DNA of 64,000 bases. Origin: Plasmopara viticola. Taxonomy: Eukaryota; Oomycota; Peronosporomycetes; Peronosporales; Peronosporaceae. The notes beneath the pieces were generated by a model, which searched no databases, had not been told where the DNA came from, and worked only from the letters and a program-made list of their open reading frames with translations. The stretch lies in NCBI GenBank assembly GCA_001695595.3, contig MBPM02000004.1:1364001-1428000 (forward strand), given 5' to 3'. A program made the position numbers and the translations under genes. Shown here piece by piece: positions 25,001 to 35,400 of this stretch (position 1 is its first letter; each line of letters opens with the position of its first letter).

Positions 25001-28000
25001 TGTAATTCTTTGAGGGGAACCATTATGTTTTACCAGTTTGGACCCTACAACGGACCGGCTACGGAAGTCTTAACTTTGTTAGCGCTAGCACATTGACTTT
25101 ATTTGTAGAGATCGATCGCCGTGACGCGCTTCATCTCTTTAGCAGCAGTGAGGGTTGTAAATGCAGCCGCATCCTTTTATGCATAGAAATCAGTAGGTCT
25201 TTAGACCGGTGGGAAACGAGTAGACCGTCTTTCCAATAAGACGTGAAAAAGACTACTAGGTGATAGCTATGCGACGGGGCTATAAAACATTTTACTTACA
25301 GTAGACAGGCAGAAGCTATGCAGTGTATGACTATTTCTCATTCCCAATTTTGAGGAGTCACTTTCTTTGTTTTACACAACACCCCACATGTACAAGTGGG
25401 TGAAAATGTATGTGGACTCTGCAGGACCTGTCACAGGTTCAGTCCGCGGCTCACACATCGGCTTTTTCACATAATCTATCAATACAGACGAACTGTGAAA
25501 GTACACAGTTCTCGACTTTGTCTTTGTCTTATCGAGAATTCATGGCAACACGAAAGTAATTTTTCGTTTGGCGCTCAAGAAAAATGGTGCATTAGGCACC
25601 TTGCTTAGTCAGTAAATATCAGCAATTTTTAATAGATACAATAATTGATTAATATGACATTTTGGACACATAGTGTTATGGGCCGTATTGCTGCATTTTG
25701 GCAAACTCTGTCTCAACTACGAAAATCTTGTTTTCCGATATCAACAGCCAATCGCACGCAGAGAGATGAATGGACGGGGAGGACTCATTGTATGCTACAT
25801 GACACACTACACAGTACGTGCGCTGAGGTGTCGCATATGTGAGCAAAAAACTTCCTTCAATTGTTTGCACTCAATGACTATCCAAAGTTTCCACAGATTA
25901 AAAATACTCTGATTTTTCTAAGCACGAATCAATTATGGTAAGTGTGGGAAAGGTTAGTACAAGCTTTCTTTGTCAAGCTAGAATGAGAGTCCCGATTTCT
26001 CAAAAGCAGTGTCACCTGACTTTGCAAAAGGTCGGCCAATACGATCTGTAGGACGAGGCACTCGATTGCACTTCAAAGGATAAACTGAAGTTGTAAGATG
26101 AGCACGGAAAAGTGGAGTTTCATGTGTAAACTTAGTTAAATAATTATTGCTATACGCTAAATACCTTTCGCTCGAATAAGTAAGTATTGATATAATTTGA
26201 ACCATTGGTTAATTGACCTTTCGCGTTCCTGAGAAGGCATGGGTCGGCGTACACCGTCGACCTCACCAAAAAAATGTCGACGCATCCAACGTTTTATGTA
26301 GGACGTCTTAAGAGGCAATTTAATCCACAGAAATCTGAGAAACATTTGGGTCTCATAATCGCTCTGAAGCGCTTCCCTTACTCTCACCCTTGCCGCTAAG
26401 GCGAGTATGGGTACCCATACGGTGGCCAATAGAGCATATGACCACTACTTTATTGTATTGAGTGTAGGAGCCACATTTTGTGCGCTTTGAGTGGACGGTC
26501 TATGCTAAGGGAAGTGACTTCTCGACACAGTCCGAATACCTTGCGCTGAGATGCACATGGGTCGATTTGCTTGTGAAGCTATTGCCAAAGCATTATGTCT
26601 CCTCAAAAATACTCAAGGGACTAACTCGACGCGACTGGAATTCAAGGACCGACCTCCAGAGCAATCTCAAGCGCGTATATTAGGTCGAGCTGAAGCTGCT
26701 CCGCATCATTAAGTGAGCAATAGGCTGAGGTGTTAGTAGCCTTCCCCCGTGATCCTTAACACAAAAGGACAGCTACACCTCAGTGTGGAAAGTGTAAAGC
26801 GCTTCTACGCGCGCGTGGAAGCGCTAAGAGCTTTGCAATTTAGTCGCGCTCTTTTGGCCGTGCGTAAGGATATGAATAAATTGACTCCAACCCTACGCTT
26901 AAACTTACGTTGTTGGTGCCTAACTTTGTATTCTGCCGGAGCCGAGACATCTCGGAGGTTAGTTGTCTCTGACTCGCAAGGTGAGCAAGTTGCGCTCTTT
27001 TTGCTTACGTTTGTAAAGCACTTTGTCCGAGTCGGTCAAATTACGGAATATAGCACTTCAAAAGGTTACTCTATGTCGGTATAGGTTGTCCGATCAACGT
27101 GTGGTTGTGACAGCTCTTGGCAGTATCGCCTTAACATTCTACTCTTCAGGTCTTGATCGATGTTGAGTAATCTCTAAAAAGCACGCACAAAGCCGCCGAA
27201 AGGCTTCTCCAAAACGAATGTTTTCTTGAACAAAATGACTTCTATGGATGCCATGTGAAAAGTGTCCTTCAAAGAGCCCTTATGGCGCGCAAAGTAGATG
27301 ATTGCACTATGTCGTGCTTTAGAAATTTTCTTGAAGGTTCTACACTTTTTGTCGGAACCGCTGCTGAAAGAGAACGCGGACATCTCGCTAAACAGTAAAT
27401 TGCGTTAATACGCGACGATGGTCAAGTCACACAGCCCCTCGCCCAATGTGTGTCCACTGGACCCACCCGGCGCATTGTCGTCTTTGCTTCGCTCGCTTCG
27501 TCCTGATCCTCAAATTTGATGACCTTATCAATAAGGCAATCCATACGCCACTGGAAAGCATCAACTTTCCTGTTTGAGACGTTTCGCATAACCCGTGAGT
27601 CTAGAGCCAAGTTTATCACCTTTAGTGGAGCACCCTTAGGCAAAGAGGTCGCTTTACCATTGTTTTCATCAGCCTGAGGCTTCTTTGAGGACTAAGTGGC
27701 GAAGACCCAGGCAAGTATTGCCATATTCATACTTCGAAGGCGAAGGTGTTGATGTCATAGGGCAATTTTCCGGTGGAATGTTATTGGGGTGAGATGTCTA
27801 TCATAGCCTTTCTTGCCATAGCAGCTTTCTGATTGGCGAACATTGTAAGGATTGCCGCCCACCGTAGTCACAGCCTATTGGTACGAGGCCAATGTTGGTG
27901 CAACGCCACCTGTGGGAGCCGAAGCAACCTTAGTCGGCTGGGTCGTTTTACCATGGCGTCGAAAAGGCCATGGTAAAACGACCCAGCCGACTAGCAACCC

Positions 28001-28259
28001 TCTTTGATTCCTGTTAGATCGTCAATTGACATTTTATTATAAATGCTTGAGTGATAAATAAATACCACTCATCCCTCTTTAGCTTTAATGACAAAAGCTT
28101 TCCGCCTTGTGGCACAGGTGCTCTATCGTATTCTCGGATCATTATGAAAAAGGCGAGAATTTTAGTGTGTGCGGGTTTTCACAAGACTAAAAGTAGCTTG
28201 CTACTAGCATTGCTTAGAAAAAATATCAGAGCGAAGATCCTTGACACTGCCACGCAAAA
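16090..28259. other. 12-kb gene desert of decayed sequence
   Basis: No gene I can support. Open frames are short (below 135 codons), many start on non-ATG codons, and none shows a domain, signal peptide or RXLR/LFLAK effector motif in the right place. The AT-rich composition and scattered short coding-like snatches, such as the minus-strand frame 19940-19749 (acidic and Lys-rich, KKGEQDEADTVLKKSEVVV), suggest old decayed genes or transposons. The perfect hairpin at 27931-27993 is listed separately. Confidence 0.6.
27931..27993. repeat. Perfect 27-bp inverted repeat, 9-base loop
   Basis: Left arm 27931-27957 (begins TAGTCGGCTGGGTCG) and right arm 27967-27993 are exact reverse complements, with loop GTCGAAAAG. 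A 27-bp uninterrupted stem in otherwise decaying sequence must be recent or maintained. It lies about 270 bases upstream of the GNAT-MIOX fusion gene. Possibilities are a fold-back insertion, a snap-back replication scar, a small-RNA precursor, or an assembly artefact. Confidence 0.9.
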
Positions 28260-29976
28260 ATGAAGCCAGCAGCACTTTTGCCACCAATTGGCTCGTGTGC
28301 GCCGGTCACGGAAGCGCTACCCGTCCCCACCGTGCGTTTCCGCTTGCAATTCCTTAACGATCGACGCACGAAAGAGCTGCGTTGGGTGCTCTTTGCCTGT
28401 AAGTGACCGAGTGAGTTTTTTCTCACAAAAGGTTGACTTTTGTTTCACGTAACTTTTTCTCAACTTAGCTAATCAGCGTGGTGCAATCGGTAAACTCATC
28501 TTTACGTTGGAAAAAGATCGTGCGGCCCACGTCAAGTCAATTGTAGTGCACAAGGACTTTCGAGGCCTGGGCTTGGCCCGTGTGCTCTATCTTGCAACAT
28601 TGGCTACCGTGGAGGAGAAACACGTAAAGAGGCTCTATTTGGAGGCCGAAGAGGATTCAGCACGTTACGGGAGACTAGTGGGGCTCTATCGAGGCTGGGG
28701 GTTCGCTGAAATCCCATATGCCCAAGTTTGTTTTCTCTACAATGGCAACGACAGTCTTCGCAAAGTGCCAATGATGTCTGTCGTGGAGCCAACCACTTTT
28801 TTGCCCATCGGTTTGCACGAAAAAACTTGGTTTTGCATGATAGCGCTGCAGACGCCAGACGGCTCGTGTCTCGTAGCTGGAGAAGACGGAGCCATTAAAG
28901 TCCGTCTTAAAGGCTATGGATGCAGGTGGCAAACGTTGCTTGGGTCCGAAGGGAGAGTGTTTTTACGCAGTGCTCACGGCAAGTTTCTTTGCGTGGAAGA
29001 AGATGGTACAGTGTTGGCGAATCGGCGCTTGAATTCCACGTGGGAGACGTTTCAAATCGTGCCACACCATGGCGAGAATGCGAGTCAAGTGGCGGGGGGG
29101 GTGGCACTCCGTAGTTTTCATGGCGGATATTTGGGTATCAATGCACTGGCACAGCGCGCTGAGGTCGTGGACCATCCTCTACCATGGGACGGTGGGGATT
29201 TGATGGCGTTGGTTTGCAATAAAGAAACTCCGTACCCGCTTTTCGTCAAGATTATGCGGAAATACCAGACACTTGCCTTTGTGACTCAGCAAATGGCAAA
29301 GTATGGCGCTTTGCAACACGCACGACTGTCTGTTCTAGAAGCGTGCAAGTGCGTGATGACACTGACTGGCGACTCGGACAAAGCATCGAGCTGGGTGCTC
29401 AAGTATATGCTTGCGACTGCTGCTGCAGTGAAGCAAGATGGCCATCCAGACTGGCTGCAACTGGTGGTTTTCCTCCGAGCGCTTGGACTGATGTTTCTAT
29501 GCTGGACGGACGACGGCAATGCGGCGTTACGGAGCATTTCAGCTCAAGAGTGGATGACCAAGAACTCGACGTGGGTGATTGGGGAGCGCATTCCTAGCTC
29601 GATTGACTTTCCAGAGTTGAACGAATTGAATTTGGATCATTGCAATTGCAAGACAAGTGACCGAACGACTGGGAATCAAGGTGGATTAGAACACGTGCAG
29701 CTGCCGTGGACTCCAGACGAGTATCTCTACCGTGTGTTGTCTCTCAACAAGACGACTCTGCCGATCGAAAGTCTGGCTGTGATTCGTTTCTGGTCTTTTA
29801 AGACGTGGAACACACAAGACTGTTTTGAGCATGCGGAAACGAAGGATTGGATCGCGTCGCTGAGTAAAGTTGCTGCCGTGTCCGATTACGTGGTGCAGAA
29901 GGTTGACGTCAACGCTGAACTTCCACACTACACGCAGCTTGCGAAGAAATATTTGCCCAACGAGCTGCACTGGTGA
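28260..29976 (+). CDS. GNAT / trefoil-like / inactive MIOX-like fusion protein
   Basis: Two exons: 28260-28398 and 28469-29976, with a 70-base phase-1 intron (GTAAGT donor, CAACTTAG acceptor). The ATG is at 28260 and the product has 548 residues. Residues ~25-140 are a GNAT acetyltransferase domain: FASNQRGAIGKLIF, then the acetyl-CoA loop HKDFRGLGLARVLY and LYRGWGF. Residues ~154-294 have two fascin-like beta-trefoil repeats (VFLRSAHGKFLCVEEDG; VALRSFHGGYLGIN). Residues ~320-548 follow the myo-inositol oxygenase fold in order (LSVLEA, DGHPDWLQLV, FPELNELN, PDEYLYRVL, IRFWSFKTWN, HYTQLAKKYLPNELHW). Its iron ligands are lost: HD becomes RA in FLRALGL, WGHDEY becomes WTPDEY, and RFHSF becomes RFWSF. 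So it is probably a pseudo-oxygenase used for binding. It is convergent with eIF3b. Substrate unknown. Confidence 0.82.
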
Positions 29977-30227
29977 AAGTGTAAATCAATCATGTTATGA
30001 GATTCTTCTCAGTATAAAGTTTATTAAGTGAAGTCAGTATTTGTACGAAACGTGCCGACCGCAGTCAAATTCGGTAGATTCGATGCTGCACAAGGCCCAG
30101 TCTACTTAGCACGCAGGGGAAGCACAATCTTAAATGCCACACCGTGAACATTGCAACAACGAAGCGTGTGGTGTCAAATTTCCCGCACCGTTAAATATTC
30201 CTCGCTCCACATTGTCGACCTCGTCAC

Positions 30228-32318
30228 TCACTTGCGCATCACTTCTTCCTTGACTTCAAGCACATCGTCATACGTGTGACTCTGCACAATGTAATCATCT
30301 TCATTCTCGCTGTCATACCCATCAAGCAAGGCAATGTACTCTGCACGACGAGCAGCAGCTGACGCCAGACGCTTCTCCACGAGTGCCTGAAACTCTTGCT
30401 CCTTGCGCTTTCGCTCGGCCTTGATAGCAGTCAAACGCTCGCGCTCCTTGAGCCGATCCATCTGGTCAAAACGTTTCTCAAACTTTTTTAGATTCTTGAC
30501 CACATTGTTGTAGTCACTGTCCGACAAGAGTGTGCGTGGACGTGGACGCCACAGAAATTGGTAAAACGCTTCTTTTTTCTCTTCCAACAATTGCTTGCCT
30601 TGGAACGTCCACAACGTGTAGCCGTTATCCAACACAAACTTGTAGTACGAATTGTCGAGTGGCTGGCACACAGCAGTCGCCACGACTCGTCCAGAGGGAT
30701 CCCACTCCACGTGCGTGCACTTGAAATGTTCCTGAACCGTTATGCTCTGCTGTTCCGTAGCGTCCCAGAATTCAAGCTGTCCATTGATCTCCCCCAGTCC
30801 AGCCAGCACAATATTATTGCCTAGCGGGGACCAATACAAATGACTGCATGCCTTGTCCTTGAGCGTGTACAGCAACGTCACCTCCTTCGCCAATTTGCTA
30901 CCACCGTCCATATCATAGAAAGACACGTTCAAATGTTGCTGGCCTTCACCATGCACGGTTGCAAAGCGCGTGCCCTTGGGTTCCCACGCAAAAGCCACGA
31001 TATTATCTTTCATCTCGAGCATCTCGACCGGAACTAGTTGTTCATGTACTCGAAAAAGTTCAAAATTCGTAAAAATGGTCTTTTTCGACTTGGAATGGCG
31101 GGTGACTTTGATGCACAGGAACGTTCCATTCGGGTGCCAATGCAACTTGCAGTCACTTACGTTAAACAAGTTCTTTTGACGCACTTCGCGACGAGACGGA
31201 AGTTCCACCAATGACACACGAGCTGGTACATTGTTGCCTTCTGGTGCCCAATACGCCAGAATCGGGTCGGTGGGTGACCAGAAAAAGTCGTGGACCCCTT
31301 CAGCACGCAGCGACTTTTTTTCTAGCAACTTCATTGACGGCAACTCGTACACACTGATCACGTCTTTGCCACGACGTGCCACGTACTTATCGTCTGCGCT
31401 CCACTTGAACGGGGTCATGAGTCCCTGGACAACTTCCCCCTTTGCCCCAGTCGATTTACCAGCAGGAAAAGCACGCAACAGCTTGCTCGTTTGGACGTCC
31501 CAAATGATAATGGCAGCATCCTGCTCCGTTTCACTCAGTGTAATGAGGTACTGTTCATGAGGAGAAAAGACAGCCAACTTGACATTTTTGTGTGCAAAAC
31601 GACCCACTTTTTCGTACTTTTCACCACCCCACAATGCAATTCCTTGGGGATGAAACGTGGCGAGGTACGTGCCTTGAGGAGACCACAGCACGTACTGGGA
31701 GCACCATTGTTTGCCATTTTTCTTTTCACGATCGCCTGCGTAATCAAGCTCCAACTCACCCTTGTCACTCCAGTAGATTTCCGTCTCGGGGCCGTGACGC
31801 AAGACAAACATGTCACGACGAGCAGGATCCATGAGCCACGTCTTGAGGTTTTTAGGCTCGACAAACTTCTCAATTCGAGGGGGTACAAACTCGTCTGGAG
31901 TCTTTTGGTAGCGCTCCATGTCTTCGTACTTGTTGACAATCATTGTGTGGCGTTTATCGAGCGCGAAATTGTTGATTGTACGCACCGCATCGTTCGCATG
32001 CGCTTCAAGTTCGTACTCGACGAATGCAAAGCCCGTGGTCTGGCCACTGGCACCAAAAGGCATGTGAATGTCTACCACACTTCCCACTTGGCCAAAGATC
32101 TTCTTGACAACGTTTAGCAGTTTCCCGTGCTTTGCCTCGTCCACAACAGGTAGCCCACCCACTACAACAGCCATACTAAAGTCATTACAGAAGTCGGCTT
32201 CCTCATGAGCCTTGTTCGTCTCCTCATCTTCCGTCTCTTCGTCGCTAAGATAGTCGGCGTAGTGCTCCGCCTCACGCTTTAGATGCGCTAGCTTCTGCTC
32301 AAACGTCGTTGGCGCCAT
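30228..32318 (-). CDS. EIF3B: Eukaryotic translation initiation factor 3 subunit B
   Basis: Core scaffold of eIF3, which binds the 40S ribosome and recruits mRNA. The 696-residue product has the expected order: an acidic N-terminus (YADYLSDEETEDEE); one RRM at about 45-130 (AVVVGGLPVV as RNP2-like strand, GFAFVEYELEAHA as RNP1 strand); then the long eIF3b WD40 propeller (for example QYVLWSPQGTYLATFHPQGIALWGG); and a charged C-terminal helix (DRLKERERLTAIKAERKRK) with an acidic tail. The first ATG in frame is at 32318, and the frame upstream is only open to a GTG. A 14-bp hairpin lies 43-86 bases upstream of the ATG. No intron is needed. Confidence 0.96.
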   Translation of the reverse strand: MAPTTFEQKLAHLKREAEHYADYLSDEETEDEETNKAHEEADFCNDFSMAVVVGGLPVVDEAKHGKLLNVVKKIFGQVGSVVDIHMPFGASGQTTGFAFVEYELEAHANDAVRTINNFALDKRHTMIVNKYEDMERYQKTPDEFVPPRIEKFVEPKNLKTWLMDPARRDMFVLRHGPETEIYWSDKGELELDYAGDREKKNGKQWCSQYVLWSPQGTYLATFHPQGIALWGGEKYEKVGRFAHKNVKLAVFSPHEQYLITLSETEQDAAIIIWDVQTSKLLRAFPAGKSTGAKGEVVQGLMTPFKWSADDKYVARRGKDVISVYELPSMKLLEKKSLRAEGVHDFFWSPTDPILAYWAPEGNNVPARVSLVELPSRREVRQKNLFNVSDCKLHWHPNGTFLCIKVTRHSKSKKTIFTNFELFRVHEQLVPVEMLEMKDNIVAFAWEPKGTRFATVHGEGQQHLNVSFYDMDGGSKLAKEVTLLYTLKDKACSHLYWSPLGNNIVLAGLGEINGQLEFWDATEQQSITVQEHFKCTHVEWDPSGRVVATAVCQPLDNSYYKFVLDNGYTLWTFQGKQLLEEKKEAFYQFLWRPRPRTLLSDSDYNNVVKNLKKFEKRFDQMDRLKERERLTAIKAERKRKEQEFQALVEKRLASAAARRAEYIALLDGYDSENEDDYIVQSHTYDDVLEVKEEVMRK

Positions 32319-32360
32319 TGGAATTTGGAGAACGCTCACAGCCAGGCATTAATGGACGTC

Positions 32361-32404
32361 ATGTGGTGCACTCCATGAACACACAAAAACGGAGTGCACC
32401 ACAT
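32361..32404. repeat. 14-bp hairpin upstream of eIF3b
   Basis: ATGTGGTGCACTCC at 32361-32374 and its exact reverse complement at 32391-32404, separated by 16 bases. It lies 43 bases upstream of the eIF3b start codon, so it is in the promoter or the 5' leader. It could be a leader structure affecting translation, a pair of opposed factor sites (each arm holds GGTGCACT), or a small fold-back remnant. Confidence 0.75.
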
Positions 32405-35400
32405 AACAAGCTGGCTATTTCAGTGGAGTGTGCATTATGCTGATTTTGTTATTGTGCACTATACTTGACCTAGGAGGCTTGGCAGATGCTTTTGAATCGA
32501 TTATCTGTCGAATTGACTTTGGATGGACGGTCGTGCTAAGACTTTATTATGGTCATACCAGCAGCTTGTTTACCACCGCTTTTTAGCATTATTTACGCTG
32601 AGACTGGCATCCCCTAGACTGTTAAATGTTTCGGGGAAGTTCCAGATGTCGAATGCAAGATACGTTCTAAAGAGAGATTATTGCTAGAGAAGCTGTTGAG
32701 TAAATAGCAAAAGAAGCTTGTATAATAGAATGCTGTTGGTAAAAGTTAGCGGAAGAATCGTGTCATTTTCATACGTTTTAACTTATAACTGGCGGAGTTT
32801 CTCAAAAATGTTGGAAATAAATCTATAACAAGTCGTAACGGTGTGAAGATTAGATAGCAAAGACGCAAGAAGCAAAATAGGCTAGCGTCTTGTCAGTACC
32901 ACGTCGCTTGCAGATCATACACTTGCTCGACATATTTGAAGGCCAAAAAAAGCCGGCTACAACCTCTGGAACATTCTTCACAGCTCTAGGATTCACTCCT
33001 CCATCCACAAAAAGAAATCGCCCGGGACCAAGACTATGACCCAATTTAATCATGCGATCGGGCCATCCCACTGGCATTCGGTCTGTGATAAACATGGTGC
33101 GTCCGAGCGTAAAGTGCATAATGGGGTGGACAGCGCGACGTCGTTTAGGGGCAGGCCTCCACGCCTCTCATATGTATTATGAAATAGTGAGAGCGACCTT
33201 TCTGACTTGTAATATCAACTAAAATCTATCTCGTTAATTCAAAGCTGCTTTAGTTTGGCTTTAATGTCCTCTGTCAGTTATCGGATGAATGAAGGATTGA
33301 GCAAATCCTGATGCTGCACGATCAGGAGAGCAAATGACTGAGCCAATGCTAATTTTCTTTCGCTTTATTATTTGCAAATTCGACTACGTTTGAGTGCTCG
33401 AAGTGAAGCATGATAAAGTGGATGCCGCATGTGCGGTGCTTACTTCCACAACGTACGAATACGCTTCGCTGCAACATTCACCACCACTGAGGAAATGAGC
33501 TTACCATAAAGTAACAGTCAGTTACTTTTTGCTTTTCCTGGATATACATTACTGAGATGCCGGTGTGGGCGTTAGTTGCAGCAAGCCTAGCACGGTGATA
33601 AGCAGATAGAGTTTACGATCTGCAATAAAATTGCTTTTTTTGGATTTTTGCTTTTGAAACTCCATAGCAATGCAACTTGTTCTAGCCACAGCCATCATAT
33701 GCCGAGAACGCTGAAAGGGGCTCTGTATAGCAGTCTATGGACATTTAAAATTCAAAGGCAAAGCGGTTTCCTTTTTAAATACATGATAGTTCCCTGTAGA
33801 TCTTTATGGCCATTTTAAAAAGAGCAATAACATGCATCGAACCCACTATGTTGTACTTTATATGATCCAGCATGCAGCTAATTTATTCAGGGTTTTCGAC
33901 ACGGGCCCCAAAACGTGATGCATTTGTGCAGCTTCAGTATGAAGTAACGATTGAAGCGCTATTAATGCAATGTAACTTATCTATGGTCCTAAATTAACAT
34001 TTGCTGAATGAAGATAGTTTGAAAAATCTCTTTTTTATGACGGGGCTCGAGTCTTTTGCCATTCTGAAGCAATAACACTTACGATGAATCTATACCTGTA
34101 AAAAATGGCTTGCGGTTCTCCTAGATATAGAGGATCGTGTGCTCTGCAACACGTTTTCGAGATTGATGAGGGACAATACTCGATTTTGGCTGGCGCCATT
34201 ATGTAGGAAGAATAAATTGGCCTCGATATAAACGACAATAGGTTTTATCAAATTCTTCTCCGCATAAGTTTTCAGGGACGGTTATTTTTTTGGTAGCGTT
34301 CAAACTTCTTCCAAACGTTGTCAGCTCACACTCTCTATCAGCCTTAGCCTCCGGCCATTTTAATGATTTCGTGGCACCAACCTGACTTCGACTCGCAATA
34401 TTTCATCTCTCAGCTCAAATTTTGCGATTCTTAATGCTAAACTCGCGCTCCGTACTCTGAGCTTAAGCCTTCCGCCCTTTCTTCACCGAGGAAAACGCGC
34501 CATATTACCCCCGACCACCTCATAAATGATTTACGACTTTAATTTTCTAAGATTACAGTCGCAATGCACCTCGAATTAATGTACACTTGCGTTGACGAGG
34601 CTTACACTTAAAATTTCGCGACTTTGAGCGGGAAATACCGTAAAGCTTGCATCTGCACTTTTACTACAATCACTCTCCCGCTTAAGTTCTAATTGAATTC
34701 AAGCATTTTTTCTGTTCACGAAGTACCCGCAGTAAGCTTAGAGAGAAGATTCACGCTGAACATCGCTTACGATTAAGAAAAAGAAGAAACCATCGAAGCC
34801 AACAATATATATCGACTACTTTTTGCGTGAAGTTTTAACGGGCTGCTTCTTTGCCGCCAGCAAAACTAATCAAACTTCGTTGCAAAGTGGTAAAGCTGGC
34901 TCCCACGCCAGTTGCACTGTCAGAGTTATATTGTATGTGGATTCCACGTCCCACGGTGATCTACAAGATGCATCCAGCGATCTTGCGAAACAAACTGGCA
35001 ACCGTCTTTTCAAAATCATCTTTGAAAGTCCGTAGCCTGCACAGCCAGCTGAACTAATAGCTAGACTAATTTAAATGTGATGAGTTCAAGACCCCTACGT
35101 CCACGGCGTGAGCCGGCGGAGTTTGTTGTTGACACTTTTACACAGTATTTAATATGTTTGCGCTGGCCACGTATCGAAAAATACTTGTACGACAAAAGCT
35201 TCTTATAAAGAGTCGTGTTCTAAATTGTTTCATGCCTGTATTGAGAGTGTTAAATTGTGTCAAACACAAAGTGGGATTCCTATAATCATCTTGGCACATG
35301 TATAGTGCTGCTTGAAGCAATAAAAGGACATTATGCTTAATACTAAGACAACATTTATAGTTGACCCGGTTAGAAATTATGTCGTGTTTTTATACCAGCT

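Noticed and set aside
26749..27084. 111-codon frame in the gene desert
   Set aside because: No recognisable family, non-ATG start (GTG) and isolated in decayed sequence.
31491..32117. 208-codon antisense frame inside eIF3b
   Set aside because: It overlaps conserved eIF3b sequence and has no recognisable domain.
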